Source: Bacteroidota bacterium
GTDB lineage: Bacteria > Bacteroidota > Bacteroidia > Bacteroidales > Prolixibacteraceae
Length of the DNA: 8,380 bases
Reading direction: 5' to 3'
NCBI GenBank assembly: GCA_013203755.1
Contig: JABMPI010000334.1
Span: 1 to 8,380, forward strand
Shown here: in pieces, positions 1 to 6,417 of the stretch
How the letters are laid out: each line of letters opens with the position of its first letter
How positions within the stretch are numbered: position 1 is the first letter of the stretch
Position numbers and translations under genes: made by a program
The notes under the pieces: model-generated
Database searches by the model: none
The model's input: only the letters and a program-made list of their open reading frames with translations
What the model was told of the DNA's origin: nothing

Positions 1-1
1 A

Positions 2-1843
2 CATGCCGGATGCGAAGCAGCAGCAGCAGCAGCTAATTTGGGTTCCAAAACATTGCTGATTACAATGGACATGACCAAATATGGTCAAATGTCGTGTAAT
101 CCTGCTATGGGTGGAATTGCAAAAGGACAAATTGTTCGAGAAATTGATGCTTTAGGTGGTTACTCCGGTATTTTGGCCGATAAAACTACTATTCAATTTA
201 GAATGTTGAATAAATCGAAAGGTCCTGCAATGTGGAGTCCGCGATCACAAAACGATAGATTTAAATTTGCAGAACTCTGGAGAGATACCTTAGAAAGTAT
301 TGAAACACTGGATTTGTGGCAGGATGCTGTTACGCAACTTATAGTTGAAGATAAAGTAGTTAAAGGTGTTACAACTAAAATGGGTATCGATTTTAAGGCG
401 AAAACCGTTGTTTTAACCAATGGTACCTTTTTGAACGGTTTAATGCATGTTGGAGCTGCTAAAATGAAAGGTGGAAGAATTGGTGAAGCTGCTTCCTATA
501 ATATTTCGGAACAACTGGCTGAATTGGGTTTTAAAACCGGTAGGTAAAAAACGGGAACTCCGGTTCGTATTGATGGGAGAAGTATTGATTTTTCTGTTTG
601 TGAGGAGCAAAAGGGAGATGTTGGACATTATAAATTTTCCTATTTACCGGATACTAAAAGTAAATTAAAACAGCGTTCGTGTTGGATTACTCATACAAAT
701 AAAGAAGTGCACAATGAATTGGAAAAAGGTTTTGAAGAGTCGCCAATGTTTGATGGTACAATTCAAAGTACCGGACCAAGATATTGTCCGAGTATAGAAT
801 CTAAACTGATAACTTTTGCTGCAAAAGAAAAACATCAGCTTTTTTTGGAACCTGAAGGTGAAAAAACAATTGAATATTATTTGAACGGATTTTCATCGTC
901 GTTGCCATGGGATGTTCAATATAGAGGTTTGCAAAAAATTGTTGGATTAGAGAATGCAAAAATTTTCAGACCGGGTTATGCAATCGAATACGATTATTTT
1001 GAACCTACTCAGTTGTATCATTCGTTGGAAACCAGGATTGTTGAAAATTTGTTTTTTGCTGGTCAAATAAATGGAACTACCGGATATGAAGAAGCGGGTG
1101 CTCAGGGAATAATGGCAGGAATAAATTCTCATTTAAAAGCTCAGGATATAAAAGAGGAATTTGTCTTAAAAAGGAATGAGGCATATATTGGAGGTTTAAT
1201 TGACGATTTAGTTACCAAAGGTGTTGATGAACCGTATCGCATGTTTACGAGTAGGGCGGAATTCAGAATTTTGTTACGTCAGGACAATGCGGATATTAGA
1301 TTAACTGAAAAATCTTATAAATTGGGTTTGGCTTCTCTGGAACGTTTAGAATTACTAAACGAAAAAGAGAACTTAATTTCAGAATTAATTAAGTTCACTA
1401 AGGAGTTTAGTATTAAGCCACGCTTTGTAAATGAGTTACTTACGAAAAAAGGAACGTCAGAATTAAAGCAAGGTGTTAAACTTTATGATATAATTTTGCG
1501 CCCTCAGATTTCAATATTCGAGTTGATTGAATGCATTACCCCATTTAAATTGTTTCTGGAAAGGGTTCCGGAGGCAAGAAAGATGGAAATAATAGAAGGA
1601 GCAGAAATTTCGATAAAATATGAAGGCTACATAAATCGGGAAAAGCTGTTAGCCGAAAAGTTAGATAAATTTGAAAATATAAATATTGAAAGTAGATTTA
1701 ATTATAGTGAATTAAAATCTATTTCAACCGAGGCGCGACAAAAGTTGGAAAGTGTAAATCCAAAAACCATTGGTCACGCCAAACGAATTTCAGGAGTTTC
1801 ACCATCCGACATAAATGTACTTCTTGTATTGTTGGGAAGATAG
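2..1843 (+). pseudogene. mnmG: tRNA uridine-5-carboxymethylaminomethyl modification enzyme MnmG (GidA), 5'-partial, interrupted by an in-frame stop
   Basis: MnmG is the FAD-dependent partner of MnmE. Together they install the (carboxymethyl)aminomethyl group at C5 of wobble uridine 34 in certain tRNAs, in the cytosol. The reading frame is open from base 2 (HAGCEAA, the end of the N-terminal FAD-binding loop); the first 15 or so residues lie outside the window. Recognisable family signatures are MSCNPAMGGIAKG with its conserved Cys (95-97), GPRYCPSIESK with the second conserved Cys (785-787), FAGQINGTTGYEEA (1055-1096), EPYRMFTSRAE (1229-1261) and the C-terminal ISGVSPSDINVLLV. The frame is the same throughout, but codon 545-547 is TAA where the family has Leu in GRLKTGTP. 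About 430 conserved codons follow the stop, so this is not a frameshift and decay is not advanced. As written, only a truncated N-terminal fragment would be made. A fragment restarting near the GTG at 707 would lack the N-terminal FAD-binding part. Identity is very sure; true pseudogene versus base-call error is undecided. Confidence 0.93.
545..547 (+). other. In-frame TAA stop inside mnmG
   Basis: The frame reads Gly-Arg-stop-Lys-Thr-Gly-Thr-Pro, where MnmG proteins have Gly-Arg-Leu-Lys-Thr-Gly-Thr-Pro. A single T to A change at 546 (TTA to TAA) explains it, with no change of length. The change turns a T2-A5 run into T1-A6, a context where paired homopolymer miscalls also occur. TAA ends uvrC, rsgA, tdh and the permease gene in this window, so reassignment of TAA is unlikely. 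Confidence 0.9.
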
Positions 1844-1859
1844 TGTTTCACGTGGAACA
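1844..1859. other. parS site (ParB-binding centromere-like sequence), perfect match
   Basis: The 16-mer TGTTTCACGTGGAACA starts on the base after the mnmG stop codon. It matches the well-known bacterial parS consensus (TGTTNCACGTGAAACA, read on the other strand) at every defined position and is palindromic around CACGTG. parS sites bind ParB and load the chromosome segregation and SMC machinery, typically near the replication origin. Nearness to mnmG (gidA), an origin-linked gene in many bacteria, fits. The site lies between the mnmG stop and the preferred apt start. It is known from sequence only; no parA or parB gene is in the window. Confidence 0.85.
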
Positions 1860-1875
1860 AATTGCAAAAAATTAT

Positions 1876-2397
1876 ATGGACTTAAAAAAAGAGATTAGAG
1901 AGATACAAGACTATCCGAAAGAGGGTATTAATTTTAAAGATATTACTACGCTTATTAATAATCCGGAAGCATTGAATTTTGTTATTGATTCGGTTGTGGA
2001 TAAATTTAAAGGAAAAGGTATTACAAAAGTTGTGGGTTTAGAGGCCAGAGGTTTTATTTGTGGTGGAGCAATAGCAGGAAAACTGGATGCTGGTTTTGTC
2101 CCTGTTCGCAAAAAGAATAAACTGCCGGCTGAGGTAATTAGTGAAACTTATGAATTGGAATACGGCACAGATAAAGTTGAAATGCACATTGATGCAATAA
2201 ACGAAAATGATGTAGTTTTAATTCATGATGATTTGCTCGCGACCGGTGGAAGTGCCTTGGCTGCTTTACATTTATTAAAACAACAAGGAGTAAAACAAAT
2301 TTACTTTAGTTTTATTATCGACCTTGAATTTATTGATACTCCCAAAAAGGAAGAAATATATAAATACGAAAATCAAATTCTTGTTAAATATTCATAG
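1876..2397 (+). CDS. apt: Adenine phosphoribosyltransferase
   Basis: Apt converts adenine and PRPP to AMP and pyrophosphate in cytosolic purine salvage. The 173-residue product has the usual length of the family. It starts MDLKKEIREIQDYPKEGINFKDIT, the typical Apt N-terminus, and has LEARGF (residues 55-60), a flexible loop around 78-99 and the PRPP-binding motif LIHDDLLATGGSA (115-127) with the paired Asp 118-119. I chose the ATG at 1876 because family similarity begins there. An in-frame GTG at 1843 would add 11 residues (MFHVEQIAKNY), but six of these are encoded by the overlapping parS site, so that start is probably an artefact. The gene begins 32 bases after mnmG and 77 bases before uvrC, consistent with co-transcription. 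The His before the two Asp residues is a mild variant of the more usual Val/Ile-Val-Asp-Asp pattern. Confidence 0.95.
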   Translation: MDLKKEIREIQDYPKEGINFKDITTLINNPEALNFVIDSVVDKFKGKGITKVVGLEARGFICGGAIAGKLDAGFVPVRKKNKLPAEVISETYELEYGTDKVEMHIDAINENDVVLIHDDLLATGGSALAALHLLKQQGVKQIYFSFIIDLEFIDTPKKEEIYKYENQILVKYS

Positions 2398-2474
2398 TTG
2401 AAAAACTTTGAAGTTTTGGTAAATTGAAGAAATAGAATTTTTAGCAAGTTCGCATGTGTTACAAGTAAAAACCC

Positions 2475-4289
2475 ATGAAGTATAAAACGGTAAATAGTAA
2501 TATTGATTACCTAAAATCTCTAATAAAGGTTTTGCCCAACAAACCTGGAATTTACCAATACTTCGATAATGGGGGGACTATTATATATATTGGGAAAGCC
2601 AAGGATTTAAAAAAACGAGTTTCTTCTTATTTTTCCAAAATTCATGAGCATCGGAAAACAGCCATTTTGGTTCGCAATATTGTGGACATAAAACACATGG
2701 TTGTGCAGAGCGAACAAGATGCATTGTTGTTGGAAAATAACCTTATTAAAAAGTATCAGCCGCGTTATAATATTCAATTAAAAGACGATAAAAGTTTTCC
2801 ATGGATTTGCGTAAAGAACGAACCTTTTCCTCGCGTTTTTAAAACAAGAAATCTGGTTCGGGATGGTTCTAAATATTTTGGACCGTACACATCTGTTTAC
2901 ACGGTTCGAACCTTATTAGAACTCTTTAAATCGGAGTATAAATTAAGAACTTGTAATTATGTTTTAACAGAAGAAAATATTAGAAATAAAAAATATAAGG
3001 TTTGTTTGGAATACCATATTGGTAATTGCACTGGGCCTTGCGAAGGACATTTTCCTGAAGATAAGTATAACGAAGGAATAGTAGATATTACCAATATTGT
3101 AAAAGGTAATGTTTCAGGGGTTATTAAACATTTAAAGGATTTGATGAAGCAATTGTCGGAGAACCTTAAATTTGAGGAAGCTATTAATATTAAGGAGAAA
3201 TATGACTCTCTAAAACGCTATCAAAGCCGGTCTACTATTGTTTCGCCTAATATTACGGATATTGATGTCTTTTCTATTGAAGAGGATGATAAGTATGCTT
3301 TTGTCAACTACCTGAAAGTAATAAAGGGTGCTATAATACAAACGTTTACTTTGGAAATAAAAAAGGTTTTAGATGAAACTAAAGACGAACTTTTACTGTC
3401 TGGAATTGTAGATATTAGGCAAAAAATATTTAGCAATGCAAAGCAAATACTGGTTCCTATAAAACTTGAAAATGTAATTGAAGGGGTTGTTTTTAAAATT
3501 CCACAAAGAGGGGAGAAGAAAGAATTACTCGAACTTTCGCAGCGAAATGCTAAATATTTTAGGCTTGAAAAAGATAAACAAGCTGTAATGAGAAATCCTA
3601 AAATAAGTGAGGATAGGATTTTAAATACCATAAAAAAGGATTTGCTATTAAGTGAATTACCAGTTACAATTGAGTGTTTCGATAATAGTAATTTGCAAGG
3701 TTCTATTCCTGTTGCTGCGTGTGTAGTATTTAAAAATGGTAAACCAAATAAAAAGGAATACCGGCATTATAATATTAAAACTGTTGAAGGAGCAAACGAT
3801 TTTGCTTCTATGGAGGAAGTTGTTTATCGGCGATATAAACGGTTGCTTGAAGAGAAAAAAACATTGCCACAATTGATAGTTGTGGATGGTGGAAAAGGAC
3901 AACTTTCATCGGCCGTAATGGCATTGGATAAATTAGAGTTGCGAGGTAAAATTTCTATAATTGGCATTGCAAAAAGGCTTGAAGAAATCTATTTTCCGGG
4001 GGATTCAGTTCCCATTTATATCAATAAAAATTCAGAAACACTTAAAATAATTCAATATTTGCGTGACGAGGCGCACCGATTTGGCATAACTTTTCATCGA
4101 AATAAAAGGTCGAAAGCATTTATTAATTCCGAATTAAACTCAATAAATGGAATAGGAGAGAAGACAACTCAAACTCTGCTTAGGGATTTTAAATCTGTTA
4201 AAAGTATAAAGGAACAGAAAATGGATGCCCTAATCGAGAGTATTGGTAAGTCAAAAGCAATGATTGTTTTGAATCATTTTCATAAATAA
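2475..4289 (+). CDS. uvrC: UvrABC excision nuclease subunit C
   Basis: UvrC makes both incisions around a DNA lesion in nucleotide excision repair, after UvrA and UvrB have located it. The 604-residue protein is full length for the family. Visible domains in order are: an N-terminal GIY-YIG nuclease domain (about 20-100) with Tyr27, Tyr38-Ile-Gly, Arg48 and Glu87; a cysteine cluster (Cys160, 177, 185, 189) spaced like the one reported to hold a 4Fe-4S cluster in E. coli UvrC; a UVR helical motif that contacts UvrB (about 215-250, KFEEA); an RNase H-like nuclease domain with the Asp-Asp-His triad (Asp403 in CFDNSN, Asp471 in VVDGGKG, His534 in DEAHRFG); and helix-hairpin-helix repeats at the C-terminus (about 553-600, INGIGEKTTQTLL). 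All catalytic residues I can identify are present. It is followed after 5 bases by mnmA, so the two are probably translated from one message. No clear Shine-Dalgarno sequence precedes the ATG. Confidence 0.97.
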   Translation: MKYKTVNSNIDYLKSLIKVLPNKPGIYQYFDNGGTIIYIGKAKDLKKRVSSYFSKIHEHRKTAILVRNIVDIKHMVVQSEQDALLLENNLIKKYQPRYNIQLKDDKSFPWICVKNEPFPRVFKTRNLVRDGSKYFGPYTSVYTVRTLLELFKSEYKLRTCNYVLTEENIRNKKYKVCLEYHIGNCTGPCEGHFPEDKYNEGIVDITNIVKGNVSGVIKHLKDLMKQLSENLKFEEAINIKEKYDSLKRYQSRSTIVSPNITDIDVFSIEEDDKYAFVNYLKVIKGAIIQTFTLEIKKVLDETKDELLLSGIVDIRQKIFSNAKQILVPIKLENVIEGVVFKIPQRGEKKELLELSQRNAKYFRLEKDKQAVMRNPKISEDRILNTIKKDLLLSELPVTIECFDNSNLQGSIPVAACVVFKNGKPNKKEYRHYNIKTVEGANDFASMEEVVYRRYKRLLEEKKTLPQLIVVDGGKGQLSSAVMALDKLELRGKISIIGIAKRLEEIYFPGDSVPIYINKNSETLKIIQYLRDEAHRFGITFHRNKRSKAFINSELNSINGIGEKTTQTLLRDFKSVKSIKEQKMDALIESIGKSKAMIVLNHFHK

Positions 4290-4294
4290 ATTGT

Positions 4295-5344
4295 ATGCGG
4301 AAGAGAGTTTTACTTGGTATGAGTAGCGGAATTGATAGTTCTGTATCGGCAATGCTTTTGCAAGAACAGGGTTATGATGTGGTTGGAATTACTTTTTTGT
4401 TTGGTGGATCTGTTCATGTAAATGAAACTATTTCGAGAGATGCAAAACTTTTGGCCGATAAATTAGACATTAAACACCTAACGGTAAATTTGCAAACCGA
4501 GTTTAAAAACTCCGTAATTAAATATTTTAAAGACGAATATTCAGAGGGTCGTACACCATTTCCGTGCGCGTTTTGTAATCCAAAAATTAAGTTTTTTTAC
4601 TTGCAGGAATATGCAAATATTGAAAACTGTGAGTTTATTGCAACAGGTCATTACGTAAAAACTGATGACTATAATGGTAGAAAATATATTTTTCAGGGAG
4701 CCGACCCGGATAAGGATCAGTCGTTTTTTCTTTGGGGATTGCCACGCGAACTTATAGAAAAACTAATTTTTCCACTTGGTAAGTTTGATAAAACTCAGAT
4801 AAGGCAAATGGCAAAAGAACGTGGATTTAAAACTTTGTCGAAGAAAAAGGACAGTCTTGGAATCTGTTTTATAGACGGAAATGACTACCGCAAATTTCTA
4901 AAAGAAGAGGGAATAAAATCCAACCCTGGTAATTTTGTAGATGCTAATGGAGCGATTTTGGGCAAACATCAGGGAATTACGAACTATACCATCGGTCAGC
5001 GGCGCGGATTGGGTTTAAATCTTAATTATCCTGTTTTTGTGGCCAAAATTGCTCTAGATGATAACGAAATTGTACTTACAAAATACGATGATTTGTATAA
5101 GACAAAAATCATGATAAACAATTATTATTTTGTTGATAATCAGGATATTAATGGTAATAAACAATTGATAGTAAAAGTACGTTATCGGCTTCAGCAAACG
5201 CCTTGTGAGGTTCATATTTTAGATGATGTAAGGGCTGAGGTGGTTTTATTAGAACCTGAGGCTATGATTGCGGATGGGCAAACAGCTGTTTTCTTCGATG
5301 GTGAGAGATTAGTGGGTGGAGGTTTTATTGAATCGTCGGAATAG
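4295..5344 (+). CDS. mnmA: tRNA-specific 2-thiouridylase MnmA (TrmU)
   Basis: MnmA activates C2 of wobble uridine 34 with ATP and transfers sulfur to it, giving s2U in tRNAs for Lys, Glu and Gln. The 349-residue product is slightly shorter than the usual 360-370. It shows an N-terminal PP-loop (residues 10-16, SSGIDSS), the first catalytic Cys94 in CAFCNPKIKF, TGHYVK (117-122), DQSFFLWGL (141-149), the second catalytic Cys191 in GICFIDG, TIGQRRGLGL (232-241) and the C-terminal FFDGERLVGGGFIE. The 97-residue separation of the two cysteines equals that of E. coli Cys102/Cys199. Two oddities are present: the PP-loop reads SSG where SGG is canonical, and an extra Cys91 makes a CxxC with Cys94. 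The latter recalls a Bacteroidota MnmA-like subgroup, so the organism may carry a second, more canonical MnmA. It sits 5 bases after uvrC. Its product acts on the same nucleotide as MnmG. Confidence 0.92.
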   Translation: MRKRVLLGMSSGIDSSVSAMLLQEQGYDVVGITFLFGGSVHVNETISRDAKLLADKLDIKHLTVNLQTEFKNSVIKYFKDEYSEGRTPFPCAFCNPKIKFFYLQEYANIENCEFIATGHYVKTDDYNGRKYIFQGADPDKDQSFFLWGLPRELIEKLIFPLGKFDKTQIRQMAKERGFKTLSKKKDSLGICFIDGNDYRKFLKEEGIKSNPGNFVDANGAILGKHQGITNYTIGQRRGLGLNLNYPVFVAKIALDDNEIVLTKYDDLYKTKIMINNYYFVDNQDINGNKQLIVKVRYRLQQTPCEVHILDDVRAEVVLLEPEAMIADGQTAVFFDGERLVGGGFIESSE

Positions 5345-5370
5345 AAAAAATCTATTAAAATTTAATTTTT
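5345..5370. terminator. Possible weak bidirectional terminator between convergent mnmA and rsgA
   Basis: This 26-base gap separates two genes that end towards each other. It opens with six As, contains the inverted repeat ATTAAA-A-TTTAAT (5354-5366) and closes with a T run, so either transcript could form an A/U stem followed by Us. The stem has no G-C pairs and the loop would be very tight, so it may not work as a true intrinsic terminator. Position is the main argument. Confidence 0.3.
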
Positions 5371-6321
5371 TTAAAATGCGGCTCGATGTTTATCATCACC
5401 TTCTAAAAGTCCCAAATAACTAGTAAACCGCGATTTTTCAATTTCTCCATTTTCAACAGCAACTTTAACTGCACAATTTGGCTCGTGAGTATGTGAGCAA
5501 TTATTGTATTGACAATTTACTGAAATTTTAAAAATTTCAGTAAAATAGTGCGAAATTTCCCAGGGCTCCATCTCCAACATTCCAAAAGCTTTTATTCCTG
5601 GCGTGTCAATTATGTATCCGCCAAAATGTAATTTAAACAGTTGGGAATATGTGGTAGTGTGTTTTCCTGTGTTGTGAGAATCAGAAATCTCTAAAGTTTT
5701 CAGATTTAAGCCAGGTTGTAAAATATTAATCAAAGTAGATTTTCCAACTCCACTATGACCATTTATTACATTGGTTTTGTCTTTTAAAGCTTCCTTTAAT
5801 TCATTCAATCCGATAGATTCTTTGGCCGAAGTTGTAAGACATTTATACCCAATGGTTTCATAGGTATTTTTCAGCAATTCAAGCTCAACTTTTTGATTGG
5901 AATTGTAACGGTCTGTTTTATTAAAAACTATTAAAACCGGAATTCTGTAAGCTTCAGCAGATGCCAGGTATCTATCTATAAATGTGGTAGTTGTAACCGG
6001 GTAATCCAGGGTTGCAACCAAAACTGCCTGGTCGATGTTTGCCGCCATAATATGCGACTGTTTTGAAAGATTTATGGACCGGCGAATTATGTAATTTTTT
6101 CTTTGTGAGATGGAAGTAATTAGTCCTATTTTTTGCAAGTTTTCGTCTGCTGAAACAGCTTGTAAAGTATATCCAACCCGGTCGCCAACAGCAACCGGAT
6201 TAGTACTTTTTATTCCTTTAATACGAAATTTACCTTTTATTTTGCACTCAAATGTCTCACCGTTTTCGGCTTCAACGGTGTACCAACTACCTGTCGATTT
6301 TATTACTAATCCTTCTTTCAA
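5371..6321 (-). CDS. rsgA: Ribosome small subunit-dependent GTPase RsgA (YjeQ)
   Basis: RsgA is a circularly permuted GTPase that binds the 30S subunit late in assembly and helps mature the decoding centre. The 316-residue protein has the family's three parts: an N-terminal OB-fold (about 1-70, VIKSTGSWYTVE and NPVAVGDRV); the permuted GTPase in the order NKTD (134-137), TSAK (164-167), GHSGVGKST (188-196), GKHTTT (219-224), DTPG (239-242); and a C-terminal zinc site Cys270-x4-Cys275-x-His277-x5-Cys283. Every G motif is intact. The start is a TTG (6319-6321): reading upstream in frame I find no ATG or GTG before a stop codon, and family similarity begins with GLVIKSTGSW at once. It is the last gene of the minus-strand group and probably has its own promoter in the 96-base gap after tdh. 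Confidence 0.96.
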   Translation of the reverse strand: MKEGLVIKSTGSWYTVEAENGETFECKIKGKFRIKGIKSTNPVAVGDRVGYTLQAVSADENLQKIGLITSISQRKNYIIRRSINLSKQSHIMAANIDQAVLVATLDYPVTTTTFIDRYLASAEAYRIPVLIVFNKTDRYNSNQKVELELLKNTYETIGYKCLTTSAKESIGLNELKEALKDKTNVINGHSGVGKSTLINILQPGLNLKTLEISDSHNTGKHTTTYSQLFKLHFGGYIIDTPGIKAFGMLEMEPWEISHYFTEIFKISVNCQYNNCSHTHEPNCAVKVAVENGEIEKSRFTSYLGLLEGDDKHRAAF

Positions 6322-6337
6322 ACTATAATCTTTTATG

Positions 6338-6345
6338 CAAAAGTA
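6338..6345 (-). promoter_or_regulatory. Bacteroidota-type -7 promoter element for rsgA
   Basis: On the minus strand this reads TACTTTTG, a full match to the Bacteroidota -7 consensus TAnnTTTG. It lies 16 bases upstream of the TTG start of rsgA, which would give a very short leader. The -33 element is weak: a GTTTC-like stretch lies about 20 bases further upstream instead of TTTG. The element is short, so a chance match remains possible; its position is what supports it. Confidence 0.45.
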
Positions 6346-6389
6346 GCTATTTAGTTAGACTATAGAAACTGGATGTTGACATTGTCTGT

Positions 6390-6405
6390 TTTTTCACGTG
6401 GAACA
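6390..6405. other. parS-like site, 15 of 16 positions
   Basis: TTTTTCACGTGGAACA lies in the gap between tdh and rsgA. It differs from the perfect site at 1844-1859 only at the second base (T instead of G). Being intergenic and sharing 15 bases with that site, it is probably a second ParB-binding site, possibly of lower affinity. It lies about 45 bases upstream of the predicted -7 element of rsgA, near or just beyond the -33 region, so bound ParB could affect that promoter; this last point is inference. Confidence 0.65.
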
Positions 6406-6417
6406 ACGTTAAATTTG

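Noticed and set aside
14..35. GCA/CAG trinucleotide run near the left edge
   Set aside because: It encodes the alanine-rich helix following the FAD loop of MnmG (CEAAAAAAN), which is normal for the family; not a meaningful microsatellite beyond that.
545..707. Two separate genes, or a frameshift, in mnmG
   Set aside because: The frame (starting at base 2) is identical before and after 547, and conserved residues continue at once after the TAA, so there is neither a frameshift nor a second gene, only one stop codon.
1995..2003. Perfect DnaA-box match (TGTGGATAA) inside apt
   Set aside because: A single 9-mer in coding DNA (Val-Val-Asp-Lys codons) with no second box or AT-rich unwinding element nearby; likely chance even if the region is origin-proximal.
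2402..2417. Hairpin AAAACT-TTGA-AGTTTT just after the apt stop
   Set aside because: The six-pair stem has one G-C pair (and its mirror C-G count is the same pair) and is not followed by a T tract, so it is too weak to call a terminator; uvrC follows closely on the same strand.
3308..3631. Open frame of 107 codons on the minus strand
   Set aside because: It is wholly inside uvrC and antisense to it; its hydrophobic Ser/Phe-rich translation is what the complement of an A-rich coding region gives.
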